Shown: positions 21,472 to 34,337 of the stretch, piece by piece
How positions within the stretch are numbered: position 1 is the first letter of the stretch
Layout: each line of letters starts with the position of its first letter
Origin: Phoronis australis
Lineage: Eukaryota > Phoronida > Phoronidae
Assembly (NCBI GenBank): GCA_002633005.1
Contig: NMRA01000204.1
Location: 128,260 to 192,259, forward strand
Direction of reading: 5' to 3'
Length of the DNA stretch: 64,000 bases
Notes under the pieces: model-generated
The model's input: only the letters and a program-made list of their open reading frames with translations
What the model was told of the DNA's origin: nothing
Databases searched by the model: none
Position numbers and translations under genes: made by a program

Positions 21472-22683
21472 AAAAATTCGACCATATAAAACTAATGCTT
21501 AATATAAAACACACTGATAGATTTAACAAAAAGTTAACGAATACTAAATTGATGTATATACCCTAATACAAACTGCACGACTACGAGTTACATAGACACA
21601 ATGACTTTTTCCAAAATGTATGGATTATAGAAGAAGACTTAAAATCAGATCCAGTCATACCACAAACAATGACACTAGAATTGTCACGCAGATGACATCA
21701 AAATCGGTATATACGTTTTCGTAGAGTCAGTTTACAAAACTGAGCATCAAAAAGTACATACAGAACTGTTACTTTCAAATTTAGAAATCCTGTGAAACAC
21801 TTGAACACAGATATGAGATATTAAACATGTTGGAATTCCATAAACAGGTGGGGGCTATGCATTGGATGACAGAAAGAGATAAGCAACTGATTTTGCAGGG
21901 AGACAACACAGTAGGGGTGAGCATATAGTTTTCTTCGTAAGCGTGAGATGTCATAGTCAACCATAATGAAAATAATTATATCACCAAATATTCAATATCT
22001 TGTAGAACCTTTAAAGGTTGATCATAATAATAGCAGTTGTGTAATACAGAGCTTCCTAACAATTAACTTTTAAAGCACATAACAGTACCCTTGATAGTGA
22101 TATTTAAGTTTACGTGGTGAATCACAATGTCTACATAGAGCAAGAAGTTCAAAAAGACCATCAAATGAGGGTGACAACAGAACAAGATCATCGGCATATA
22201 TTAAATCGTTGATATACACAGGAGATACTACACAAACAATTACATAATCATTCAAAAGTGAGTTTAGTCCATCCATGTCCACGTTAAAAAGGTTACACGA
22301 CAGTATGCCATCTGGTCCTACACCATTTGAAGCTTTGTAGAATGTTGACAGAAACAGTCTTTTTCATGACAATTGATGGACACTATTCGAATAAAAGTTC
22401 GTAGTTCGCTTCTATGTATTGAATATCAACGGTGTTGATAGCAACGTACTGAAACCCAGGTCCATCAAATTTAAGGAAGAAATCCCCACCTCTACTTATT
22501 AAAATTACATCACTCGATTTTTTAAACTGTATTGTCAATCCTGTTAGAGGCAATGCAGGAAATTTGGTGCACTGGTACTGGTTGTGACGCCGTGTTCCCT
22601 CATGTTAATGCTCTACAACTCAATCAAAGTCCAGTGGCTTGACAAATGGAAAAGTCACTGAAATCAAGTCACCAAGAATAAAA
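21472..22683 (-). mobile_element. Non-LTR RT fragment, copy 2 (intact YADD)
   Basis: Near-identical to 20002-21218, with scattered substitutions and a few small indels (for example a 4-base deletion near 22090). It keeps the catalytic motif INDLIYADDLVLLSPSFDGL. Frameshifts still break the longer reading frame, so it is a remnant. It may be a true tandem copy or the second allele of one locus. Confidence 0.7.
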
Positions 22684-25309
22684 GAAAGTTAATTATTAAC
22701 CTCCGAGAAGGAATATAACACAGATCACCCGAAATGATTGAGAAAATCACCCAATTACACAACTTCCAGCCATCCGCTCCGCGGTTTTGGAGACTGTGCC
22801 CTGAAACCAGGTGTGAAATCGTGTACAGGAATGAAGTCAGATATCTAAATGAATGGCAAGTAGACTTTTCACTTCGTTTTTCCAAAACGAAAAACACGTG
22901 TTCGATAACAGTTTGACGGTTTAAAGCACACATAAGCAATCAAAACATTAACTTCCAGGATGTTTATAGCTGGAATGCACCATACCTTATCGTTATGGTG
23001 TTATTCGTATCAGTGCTCCTGCAGCAATTTGGTACCAGGTCATTGCTCGCAACGTCAGATCCAGCACGTTAGTAGCGTAATACTCATCCAAAGTCCCTAC
23101 AATAAGGTTCAAACAAAGTCAACCCCCGAGATGCGACGAACCCACACGAGATCTACACGTGAGAAAGTGTAGGTGAAAGGTATGAAATCACGTTATTGAT
23201 AGGTATGAAAGTTTACAAGTCCAAAATTAATAACACCAAAGGACCACTTGTGAACCTTCGGCCTGATAGGACCATTTTAAAAACATTTTCAGTTGTCATA
23301 TTTTGGGCGTTAGAACTTGAGAACCTCCAGAGTGCCGAGCTGTACCTTTTTCATACTAATGCAGTAAGAAACGCAAGCAATGTGATCTTACCGTATAATC
23401 TGAACTGAAAATTAAAAGTAAGAAAGAGTGTGGGCAGAAGGTATGAAATCACGGTGTTCACGAGTCCTAATGTTTGCAAGGCAAAAATCCATACCTCCTA
23501 AGGTACACACAACTGTTAAAGTAAACTAATTTCGAACTAACTAAGCTCTACTCTCAGACCGATTTGCGAACCTTCGGCCTGTTAGGGCTATTTTAAAAAT
23601 ATTTTGGTCATATCATGGGTGAGGACCTTCAGAGGGTTGAGTTGTACCCTATTCACACAAAATCCAAGCAACATTGGTTTACCTTCATAATTTTGTCTTA
23701 AAGCCTTCTTATTCCGTTTTAGTTATCCGTGGGTCGCAGCATATCGTTGGGGAATGGTGATGGCGTGTAATAGACAAAAACGTTTATTAATATAATTTAC
23801 AAACAATCGACATAATCACCTGTTTTCAATTTCGTACTCGGATGCTAATTGAAAAATCATTGTCACTGCCTAGGCAGAAATCGATCACGGGAACCACTGC
23901 TCAGCTCTGTCTAGTTAAAGCATCTGCAGAGGAATTCAAATAACAATATTCATCGTGCATTTTGAGACCTCGGATGTCATTTGAGTTTATTCGTGCTGGA
24001 TTTCTTGGTATGTTGTGGCTTGTGCTAGTAAGTTAGTGTAAGTATTACTCGGGATTAGAAAGAGCGTTAGTGACAACGCGAAAGAACCAGTAAGAAATTT
24101 AACAAAAGTAACAAAGGTCAGCTTCTAAAGAATGGTAATACGTTTTATAGATGGCAGATCTATCCATTGGAACAAATGTGCGTCATCACGACCCAAACAT
24201 TAATACACGAAACAACATACAGCCAACATTAAAACATCTATTACAACGACCTGGACATCACCTGTTGTCGCAGGTGGAGAACTGTAACTGCAAGTGTCAG
24301 CCAGTCCAAAATGTTATCAATAACGAAAGGTAAACACCTTGATCGTCCTTCGTGTAATGAGTAAGACAGCATGTCATGGCGCACACCCTCACCGAAGAGA
24401 AATTTTCCAAACATGTTTACTTTTCCGACCATAGTTTAATATTGTGCTGGTGGTTCGGCGACATCTTTGATTCACTGCCAGTGGTGGCGAGGTCAGAATC
24501 GTGCTTGTTCAGTCCCTGTATGACCCTGGAAAAACGTAAACTATTCTTTAGTTTTAAACTTTATATCGCAGAAAGAACTGTTCAGATTTAAGTAAAACGT
24601 TTAAATGCTATGATTTAAACACCGTTCACAAAACGAAAAGCAAATGATCATGATTAGAATATTAAAAGGGTTTGTGAGATCACTTCAGGAACACTTTTAT
24701 CAAATTGATTTCTATCCTGTTATCGATAACGTTGTTTTGTCAATGTTTATTTGTTAGCGGCATCTCTGGTTCATTGTCCGTGGTGGCGAGGTCAGGGTCG
24801 TTCTTCTTCCGTATCTATATGACTCTGGAAAAACGTATACATTTCTTTTAGTTTTAAACTTGAATATCTCAGAAATAGCGGTTTAGATTAAAGTAAAACT
24901 TTCAAATGCTACGATTTAAACACCGCTCACAAAACGAAAATGTATATTTTTAGAATATTAACAGGGTTTCTCTGAGATCACTTCAGGAGCCTTTTCATCA
25001 AATCAAATTCTATCATTTTATTGGTAGGGTTATTTTACACTCAATGAGCCTTTATTTTTTTGGTGAATTTTATTTTCTATTTTTTGAGAGACTTTGTGCT
25101 GAAAACAACTGTGAAGCAGAGTACATTAATAAAGACAGGTGCCTGAATGAATGACGAGTAGATTTTCAAACCATTTTTCCAAATCAAACAAGTGTCCGGT
25201 GAGATTTTGATGGCTCAAAGAATGTACATGCAATCGAAACATGGAACTGTCAGAAGGTTTACAACATATCAGCGCCATACCTTTTGGATTTGATGTCATT
25301 CGTGCTGCT

Positions 25310-25455
25310 GGTATTGCAACACCTTTGGTTCACTGTCAATGCTCTCAAAGTCAGATCCTGCATGCTGATGTTATACTGATCAGCCAAAATCCAGTATTTC
25401 GACGGATGGTCAAGTCCCTAAAAAACTACATTAAGGTTCAAACGAAGTCAACGCC
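25310..25455 (-). pseudogene. Array exon-like segment, 'ILADQY...NQRC' block
   Basis: On the minus strand an open stretch reads HPSKYWILADQYNISMQDL, then TLRALTVNQRCC. The unit near 29160-29260 reads DPSSKYWILADQYTINMWVL then TLSAVTVYQRY in the equivalent frame. Peptide text is thus partly kept in two diverged units, although nearby stops and the frameshifted unit at ~23100 show decay. An AG precedes it. No known family is recognised. Confidence 0.3.
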
Positions 25456-28400
25456 CTGGAAGCGAAGATCCCAAAGGAACTGAATTGAAAACTACAAGTG
25501 AGAAAGATTGTGGGCACAAGGTAGGAAATCACGGCATTCATGGGTCCGAATGTGTACAAGTCCAAAAATTATTAACTTTTTAGGCACACACAAGTCCTCA
25601 AGTCCATAAGTTTGAAAGTTAAAATGTCAAACTTTCATGAGACGAGGTTTGGAACAGTGATATAGAGTAAAATGTTCGGGCGTTTTTGAGCAGGGGCTTG
25701 TTTGAAAATAATTCTTGGAAGAACTATTGACTCTGGGAGGAATCCCAACAGAGTTTAGCAACGTGCACTGAGCTGTTGCTTTTATTTATCTTTTCAAATT
25801 TTGCTTTAGCGCCACTAAACTTTTCTAATCCGTTGTCGTTGACTTTGAATCACTGATTTCTAGTCTTATACATCGTCGAACTACTTTCGAACTAAACTAG
25901 CTTTCCCCTCTGGTGGATTTGTGAACCTTCGGCCTGAAAGGGTCATTTTAAAAATATTTTCATTTGTCATATTATAGGTTTTAGGGCTTGAAAACCTTCG
26001 GAGTGTCGAGCTGTACCCTGTTCTCATTAAATGCAGTATTAAACGCAAGCAACCTTAGTTTACCTTCATTATCTTTGTCTCAAAGCTTTCTTCTTCCTTC
26101 TTGGTTATCCCTGATTAACAGAGTATCGTTGGAAAATGTCGGTGTTGTGTAAACAAACAAAAACCTGTATTAATGCAATTTACAAACAATCGACAAAACC
26201 AATTTGCTACTCGGATGTTAATTGAATAATTTTTGTCTCTACCCCTGCAGAAATTGATCACGGGAACCATCTGGTTGAGGCATCTGCAGACAAATTAAAG
26301 TAACACCATTTAGCATGCATTTTAAGACCTTGAAAATCATTTGGGTTTATTCGTGCCGTCTTTCTTGGTATGTTGGGGATTGTGTTAGTATTTCAGTGCA
26401 AGTGTTGGTGGGATCAGAAAGAGCGTTAGCGTCGACGTGAAAGCACCAGAAACATAACAGAAGTAACAGGTCGAGTCCTAGAGATTGGAAATACATTTGA
26501 TGGATGGGCAGATCGACACTCATTACATAAACGTGCGTTATCACGATTCAAACCTCAGTACATGAGAAGAACCCAGAGTACAAATAAAATACAGTTATCT
26601 CCAGTAAAAAATCTATTACAACGACCTGTGGGTCACACCGTTGTCGCAGGTGAAGAACTGTAACTGCAAGTGTCAGCCTGGCCAACATGTTATCAATGAT
26701 AAAGATGAACACCTTTATCGTCCTTCATGTAACTAGTAAGACAGTATCTCACGGAAATCAGGTGATTTCTGGGAATTTTTGTTACTTTCCGACCATGGTT
26801 CTATTTTGTGTTCGTGGTTCGCCTTCATCTTTGGGTCACTGCCAGTGGTGGCGAGGTCAGGGTCGAGCTTGTTCAGTTCCTATACTACCTTGGAAGAAAA
26901 CGTTAAATTATATATTTCTCTCAGTTTTCAAGCTTATATCTCAGAAACTGGCGATCACGTTTATGAAAAACATTCAAATGCAAGGATTTAAACAACATTA
27001 ACAAAACGAAAAATCAAAGGATCATGATTTAGAATATTATCAGGCTTGGTGAGTTCTGAAAAGTGATTTCGAGAAAAATTTTGGGAGTTTTTAAGCAGAT
27101 GCCTGCTTGAAACCAGTTCTTGGAAGAACCAGTGCTCTGGGAAGAATCCAAACAAAACTCAGCTATGTTCAGTGAGTTGTAGCTTTTACTTACATTTTCA
27201 AATTTTGGTTTACCGCCACTTAAAGTTTGCTCCTCCGCTGTTGTTGACTTTAAATCACTTGTTTCTGATCTCGTGGATCTTCAAAATAGTTTTGAACGAA
27301 CTAGGTCTCTTCTCTGACGGTGAACCTTCCGCCTGATTGGGCCATTTTAAAAGCATTGTCATTTGTCACATAATGGGCGTTAAGACTTGAAAAGCTACAT
27401 ACTGGTGCAGTATTAAACGCAAGCAATTTTACTTTACCTTCTTTTTCTTCTGGAAGCATTCTTCTTCAGTTTTGGTCATCCGTAGGTCGCCGCGTATCGT
27501 TGAAGAATGGGTATGGTTTGTAAACGGACAAAAACGTGCATTAAATATAACTTACAAGCGATCAAAAATTCACCAGTTGTTAATTTGCTAGTCGGATGCT
27601 AATTGAAAAAATATTCTCTCTGCGCCGACATAAATCGATCACAGTAACCACTGCTTAATCCTATCTGATTTTGGCAACTACAAAGCAATTCAAATTACAC
27701 CATTCAGCATGCATTTTGAGACCTTAAACGTCATATGGGTTTATTCGTGCTGTCTGTCTTGGTGTGTTAGGGATTGAGATAGTATGTTAGTGCATGTGTC
27801 AGTCGGGGTTAGAAAGAGCGTTAGCGTCGACGTGAAACCACCACCAAGAAATGTATCAAAAGTAAAAAGGTCTAGTCTTAGAGAATGACAATACATTTGA
27901 CGGATGGGTAGATCTATCCATTAGAATAAATGTACATCATCACGAACTCAAACATTAATACTTGAGAAGAACCCAGAGTACAAATAAAATAGAGCCAACA
28001 CTTGAGAATCTATCACAACGACCTGGACATCAAACTGACGAAAAGGAAAACCTTTATCACCCTTCATGTAACGTAGAAGACAGCGTCTTATTGCGCACAC
28101 CCTCGCCGAAGAGACAATTTCCGGACATGTTTACCTTACCGACATTGGTTTTATTTTGAATTGGTTCTTCGCGGCATCTTTGGTTAATTGCCGTTGTCAT
28201 AATGTAGGTGTTAGGACTTGAAATTCTTCAGAGTGTCGAGGTGTACACTATACATACTTGTCTAATGCAGTATGAAACACAAGAAACGTTAGTTTTACCT
28301 TCATTTCTTTCGTCTTAAACCTTCTTCTGCCTTTTTGGTTTTCCGTGGATCGCAGCGTAACGTTGGGAATGGGTAGGGTGTGTAAATAGACAAAAATATG

Positions 28401-29464
28401 TATTAATATAAATTACAAACAGTCAGAAAAATTAACTGTTTTCAATTTGCTACTCGGACGCTCATTGAAAACAATTTGTCCTTACACCGGCAGAAATCGA
28501 TCAAGGGAGCAACTGCTCGGCTCCATCTGGTTGCGGCATCTGCAAAGGCCATCAAATAACACAATTCATAATGTATCTAGAGATCTTGATCGTCATTTGG
28601 GTTCAACGGTGCTGTCTTTCTAGGAATGTTGAGACTTATTTTAGAGTGTTAGTGTAAGTGTTAGTCGAGATTATAAAGAACGTTAGCGTCAACGCAAAAG
28701 CACAAGCAAGAAATGTAACAAAAGTAACAAAGCTCTAGTCCTAGATAATGGTAATACATATGATAGATGGGCAGCTCTATCTATTGGAATAAATGTACGT
28801 CATCAGGCCTGAAACATTAATACATTAGGAGAACCCAGATTACCAGTAAAATACAACAAATACTTAAAAATCCAATTTCTATCTTGTTATTGATACCGTT
28901 GTTTTGTCAGTGTTTATTTTTTTGCTAAATTTCAGTTTTTGAGAGAATTAGCGCTGAAACCTAGTGCAAAACCGTGTACATGAAAAAGACAGATGCCTGA
29001 ATGATTAGCAAGTAGATTTTTCACGTAACTCTTACAAATCAGGCAACAGTTATGTGAAGTTTTGATGGATCAAAGAACACGCATTGTGCCAAATCATGTA
29101 ACTTTCAAGAGGTTTACACCTGATCGGCACCACACCTTTTGGCTCTGTACCTTTGGTACACTGTCACTGCTGACAACGTAAGCACCCACATGTTAATGGT
29201 ATACTGGTCAGCCAAAATCCAATACTTTGACGAAGGGTCAAGCATCTGAAGTACCTACAATAAAGTTAAAACGAAGTCAACACCCTGGAAGCAATGAACC
29301 CATATGATCTGAATTTAAAACTACAAGCGAGAAAGAGTTTGGGCATAAGGTATGAAATCACAGTATTCATGGGTCAGGATGTTTCCAAGTCCAAAAACCC
29401 ATTACTTCTATGGTACACACAATTTCTAAAGTCCATTTATTTAAACTTTCATGGCAAGAGGTTC

Positions 29465-29683
29465 TTAAAAGTAATTTTGAGCAAAATTTCGGGAGTTTAT
29501 AAGAAGATGCCTGCTTGAAACCAGTTCTTGGAAGAACCAGTTGTCCTGGGAAGAATCCAAACAATGCTCAGCAATGTGCAAAAAGCTATCGCTTTTATTT
29601 ACATTTTCAAAATTTGGTTTACCTCCACTTAAATTTTGCTCCTCCGCTATGGTTGACTTTGAATCACTGTTTTCAGGTTTCAT
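29465..29683 (-). pseudogene. Array exon-like segment, stem-region remnant
   Basis: 72 open codons on the minus strand: MKPENSDSKSTIAEEQNLSG, then KPNFENVNKSDSFLHIAEHC, then WFFQELVSSRHLLINSRNFA. The first third matches the tail of the reading frame at 31780-32091 (IPETSDSKSSTADQQNFGG). Another copy at 30137-30334 repeats the last third (EDLVSNRHVVTNPRTF). It is probably one decayed exon seen at different stages of decay. Confidence 0.35.
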
Positions 29684-31779
29684 AGATCTTCCAACTTTTT
29701 TCGGAACTAACTACGTCTAATCTCCGACAGATATGAGAACCTTCCACCTAAAATGGCCACTTCAAAAACATTTTCATTTGTCATATTATGGAGGCCAGGA
29801 CATGAAAACCTTCAGAGTTTCCACCTGTATACCATTCACACTGATGCAGTTTGAAACGCAAGCAATGTAACTTTACCTTCTTCATTTTCGTCTTCAAGCC
29901 GTCTTGTTCAGTTATTTAATTCATCCGTATCAATGGGGAATGGGTATGGCATGTAAATAGACAAAAACGTGTATTAATATAACTTACAAAAGATCAACAA
30001 TTCACCCGTTATCAATTTTCTAGTCTGAAGCTAATTAAAAAAAATATTCTCTCTACGTTGATATCAATCGATCACGGTAACCACTGCTCGGCTCTATCAC
30101 GTTTTGGCAACTACAAACGAATTCAAACAATACCATTCAGCATGATCTGACTTGAAAACTACAAGTGAGAGTACACACAATTTCTAAAGTCCATTTGTTC
30201 AAACTCGTAGGACATGAGGCTCCGAACAGGGATTTCGAGCAAAATGTTCTGGGATTCGTAACCACGTGCCTGTTTGAAACCAGGTCTTCTAAGTGCCAGT
30301 GCCGCTGGAAAGGACCCAAACAAAGTTCGGCCATGTTGAAGAAACTGTTTCTTATATTTACTTATTTAAATTTGAGCTAACCTCCACTAAAATTTTGCTA
30401 CTCCGCTGTGGATGACTTTGAATCCCATGTTTCGGGTCTCATAAATATTCGAGCCAGTTTCGAGCCAACTAGCTTTCCTTTCTATCGGTTTTGTGAACCT
30501 TCGCTCTGATAGGACCTTTTTAAAAATATTCTCATCTGTCGTATTATAGGCGTTCAGGCTTCAGAGCCGTTAGAGTATGGAGCTGTACCCAATTTACACC
30601 AATGCAGTATAACAAATAAGCAATGTTAGTTTACTTAAATTCGTAATTTTCCTTCATTTTGGTTATCCGTGGGGTATGAATATGGCCTGTAAATAGACAA
30701 AAAGTACATTAATCAAATTTACAAACAATCAGCAAATCAACTGTTTTCAATTTGCCACAGGGATGCTAATTCAAAAGTCTTCACTGTCCCTACGACGGCA
30801 GAAATCGAGCACGCGAACCACTGCTCAGCTCCATCTGGTTGTGACGTCTGCATAAGAATTCAATTAACACCATTCAGCATGCATTTTGTGACCTTGAACG
30901 TCATTTGGATTCATTCATGCTGTTTCTCTTGATATGTTAAGGCTCGTGTTAGTATGTTAGTGTAATTGTTAGTCGGATTAGAAAGAGCCCTAAAGTCAAC
31001 GCCAATGTACCAGCAAGCCAAGTAACAAACGTGCATTGCAAGCGAATGGTATTCATTGGAATACGCGTGCGTCATCACGACCCAAACAGTAATACACGAG
31101 TACAACCGACAAAAAAAAACAAAAAATGTTTCCACAACCTGGACACCACTCTGTTGTCACAGGGAGAGAACCGTAAGCGCACGCATTAGGCAGACCAAAA
31201 TGTTATCATTAACAACAGTTACACACCTTTATCGTTCTTCATGTAAGGCGCCATCTCATGGCCCGCACCCTCGTGGAAGAGGCAACTTCAGGGTCTTTTT
31301 TTACTTTTCCGACTCTTGTGTCATTTTGTGTTGGTGGTCCAGCGACATCTTGTGTTCACTGACAGTGAGGGCGAGGTCGCGTATGGTAATGGATCAGTCA
31401 GCCAAAGTCCACTGATTCGACGAATGGCCAAGTCGCTAAAAAAATCTCCAATAAGGTGAAAAGGAAATCAATCCCCTAGAAGCGATGAACCCTATAAGAC
31501 CTGAAAGTGTGTGGACTGAGTTAACGAAATCGTGGTTTTCATGGGTCGGAAGATTTGCAAGTCTAAAGATCCATAAATCTGAAGACACACACAATTCCGA
31601 AAATCTATCAAAAACTATAAGTTTGAACTTTCATGACACTAGGCTCTGAACAGTTATTTTATGTGAAACGTTCAGCAATAAATATGCACGCGCGACTATT
31701 TGAAATTAGTTCTTCGAGGAGCCTGTGCCTCTAAAAAGGATCCAAACAAAGTTAGGCAATGTGCACTGAATTGCCGTAT

Positions 31780-32091
31780 TTACTTTAAGTTTACATTTCC
31801 AAATTTTAGTTTATCGCCACCAAAATTTTGCTGATCGGCTGTCGATGACTTTGAATCACTGGTTTCTGGTATCATAGACCTTCGGACTAGTTTTATCCAA
31901 CTACCTTTTGTTTCTGTCGGATTTCTGAGCTTTCGGCCTTCAAAGGTCTGCTTCAAAATAATTTCATTTATCGTATTATGGGCGTTTGAACTTGTGAACC
32001 TTCGCAGTATCGAGCTGTACGCTATTAATACTAATGCAGTAAGACACGCAAGCAACGTTAGATTACCTTTCGCGTTCCATCTTTCCTCCAT
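31780..32091 (-). pseudogene. Best-preserved array exon: signal-anchor protein-like
   Basis: A 103-residue minus-strand frame from ATG 32091. It starts with a short charged tail (MEERWNAK), then a hydrophobic segment (NLTLLACLTALVLIAYSS) at residues 10-27, then RR and a polar serine/threonine-rich region ending in SKSSTADQQNFGGDKLKFGN. A short N-terminal tail, one membrane segment and a polar stem is the layout of type II membrane proteins such as Golgi enzymes. The unit near 25900-26040 keeps the equivalent YSSTLRRFSSPKTYNMTNEN text but has stops. No catalytic domain is visible, so the family is unknown and the locus is probably decayed. Confidence 0.4.
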
Positions 32092-32311
32092 TTTGGTTAC
32101 GCATGGGTTTCCGCGTGTCGTTGGTGTATGGGTGGCTGGAGTGTGGCGTGTATATTGAGCAAAACGTGCGTTAATGAAATTTACAAACAATCGACAAATC
32201 AACTATTGTTTTCAATTTGCCACTAGGAGATTGATTGAAAACAAGTTTCTCCCTACCACGACAGTAATCGATAACGGGAACCATTGTTTTGCTCCATCTA
32301 TTGAGGGGTCA

Positions 32312-32980
32312 TCCTATTGTGTCCCGGGTCATGTCTCCTGTGTTCTATGTATCCCGTTGTGTGCATCTCGGGGTTCTGTATGTCTCGGGTTCTACGTGTC
32401 ACGTTTTCTATGCGTCGGACAGGGTTCTGTACCGGGTTCTGTTTGCCGGTGTGGTATTTACCCGGATGCTTCATTCAAATACAGGCATGCCGAACAACTT
32501 CTCTAAGTGGAAAATAGCTACTTTTACACCGGGTTCGATTTGTCTCTGGTCAGCACTCATCCAGCCAAGAAAATCAACATAAGATCGCTCTTTGCGATCT
32601 AGCCAAAATCTCTCAAACTCAAAAAACGCATTTTCAACAACTGTATGAGGTTGCATTCGAAAATTCCAAGGGGCTTGATGTGACGACGGTGAAGAGGGTG
32701 CATAAAAACAACACGTTACTTTATTACTTATCACATTTTTTGCCTTATATCAGGATCGAAAAAGCACCTCAGAATTGTCACGTTGGCCTAAAATGTCGAT
32801 TGTAGCTAAAACTTGCACACTCGTGCGCTTAGCGTCTGGACTAACGCAACAGACCGGGAAACATAGAACCCGGAACATACAGAACCCGAGGGATATAGAA
32901 CCTGGGACACATAGAATTCAAAATCCACAAAACGGGGACACATAGAACCAGACACAAAGAACATATAAAGGATCCGGGAC
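32312..32980. mobile_element. Foldback-like element with repeat-built inverted arms
   Basis: The left arm (about 32312-32450) is a run of degenerate ~16-20-bp units like GGTTCTGTATGTCTCG. The right arm (about 32860-32980) carries the complement, units like CGGGACACATAGAACC. Together they form long inverted arms of tandem units around a ~400-bp centre, as in foldback-type elements. It interrupts the 2.3-kb array, so it arrived later. The centre holds an 87-residue reading frame on the minus strand. Confidence 0.6.
32471..32734 (-). CDS. Hypothetical 87-residue reading frame inside the foldback-like element
   Basis: An uninterrupted minus-strand frame from ATG 32734. The sequence looks protein-like: APSSPSSHQAPWNFRMQ, then VENAFFEFERFWLDRKERSY, then FLGWMSADQRQ, and GVKVAIFHLEKLFG. 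It is rich in aromatic and charged residues and differs in character from the AT-rich chance frames around it. I do not recognise the family. It could be an element-encoded protein, an exon fragment captured by the element, or chance. Confidence 0.3.
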   Translation of the reverse strand: MISNKVTCCFYAPSSPSSHQAPWNFRMQPHTVVENAFFEFERFWLDRKERSYVDFLGWMSADQRQIEPGVKVAIFHLEKLFGMPVFE

Positions 32981-33727
32981 GCCGCAATGCTTAATTAATT
33001 CGCACCCATCTCAGCGTTGTGACATATGCAGAGGAATTCAGTTAACACCACTCAGCATGCATTTTGTGACCCTGAACGTAATTTCGGTTTATCCGTTCTT
33101 TCTTATTATACATGTATGTTAGGGCTCCAGTTAGTATGTTCGTACAACAGTTAGTCGAGAGTAGAAAGGGCGTTAATTGAAGTCAACCCGATTGTACTCA
33201 AGCAACAAACGTCTGGTACCAACGAATGGTAATGCATTGATAGATGGATAGATCTATCCATTTAATTAAATGTGCGACATCACGACCCAAACACTAATAC
33301 ATGAGTACAAACCAGAGTACAACTAAAATACAGCCAGCCAATACCTATGCACCAAACAGCTGTCACAAGTGGAGAACTGTAACAGCAAGTATCAGTCAGA
33401 CCAAAATGTGATTAATAACGAAAGTTACGCACCTGTATCGTCCTTCATGTATCAGGTAAGAAAGACACCATCGCATCCCGGTGCAAGCCCTCAAGGAAAT
33501 AGCCCCAATCTGACACAGCAGGCCGTCTCACTGAAAGGGAAAATTCAGTTGGTCATTCTATTACTTCTCGGAACGGGTTAATGCAATTTCCAATAAACTA
33601 CGAACACTTCAGTACAGACCGTTGTATCAATAATTATTTGAAGTATATCTGAATAAATAATGAAAATTAAAATTTCTGAAGAAGAAAGTTTCAAATTCAA
33701 CAAAGCCATCGAAGTGCAACAACCAGC

Positions 33728-33876
33728 CTCCCGTTCAGTAACGCTAGGACCTCGCTAAAAAGCAAGACTTCGCGAGATTACGTGAGATATTGCCGTGCAT
33801 TTTAAATGAGAGCACGTGACTTTGACTAGGTTTTAGCTAGGTCCTAGCACAGGTCCTAGCGTCTACTGAACGCACG
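33728..33876 (+). mobile_element. 149-bp CGTTCAGTA-type MITE
   Basis: Same length and ends as 19144-19292, with a few substitutions. Inverted repeats run CGTTCAGTAACGCTAGGACC ... TCCTAGCGTCTACTGAACG. Flanks CCAGC (33723-33727) and CCAGG (33877-33881) are a probable 5-bp target duplication with one change. Confidence 0.75.
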
Positions 33877-33881
33877 CCAGG

Positions 33882-34337
33882 TAATTGGCATGTCGTTACA
33901 CAATCCAGATCAATAAACCCGCCTTTTAGAGATACTGAAAACCGAGCGAGTGTTTTCAATGGAAAATCATGCCACGTGTGATCCTCCAGAGAAGAAACCG
34001 GAGACATCTTCGTAGGAATTGCATATGAATGGGTACTTTCAAAAACTAAACCGCATGGGGGCTACGACGAAGTTAGATACAGGTCGTTCGTCAGTCTTGA
34101 TTCGTGAACAGAGATTTACCTTAGGGGTCGGTATCCCTCAAACAATTGACGGATGAACTGTCGTTTTCGATGCAAGTCTGTCAACTTTCCACGCCATTTC
34201 TTTCAAGTTAGTACAATTCGCACTGCTAGATTTCCTCGCCGCGAGACAGGTATTAAACTCTACCTTGATCGCTGTCTGGCGGGGTAGTGAATTTTACTTT
34301 ATGGCGTGGCTATTTCGAAAATCAATGATACAGCCTT
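33882..34337. other. Non-coding stretch, nothing recognised
   Basis: No exon, repeat end or motif stands out between the MITE and the CAGTGGCGGATC-type element. Confidence 0.4.

Larger units (their letters stand above)
22684..33600. repeat. Decayed array of ~2.3-kb units
   Basis: The same ordered modules recur across 11 kb. One landmark (GCATTTTGAGACCTTGAACG and its variants) occurs at about 23960, 26313, 27707, 28573, 30882 and 33057. Spacings are 2353, 1394, 866, 2309 and 2175 bases, which fits a ~2.3-kb unit with internal deletions. A second landmark (GTGAGAAAGAGTGTGGGCA variants) occurs near 23160, 23420, 25500, 29330, 30160 and 31510. A third (CACTGCCAGTGGTGGCGAGG) is at 24475, 24775, 26840 and 31355. 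Divergence is high. Pieces of the 5.1/53.2-kb dispersed repeat lie inside the units. Minus-strand frames in several units encode similar peptide text, described separately. Confidence 0.8.

Noticed and set aside
21155-21566. Three open frames of 90-130 residues
   Set aside because: They consist almost wholly of the N gap.
32174-32582. Overlapping plus-strand frames of 66-110 residues with Cys/Gly-rich repeats
   Set aside because: They follow the degenerate ~16-20-bp units of the foldback-like arm and are not protein-like outside them.
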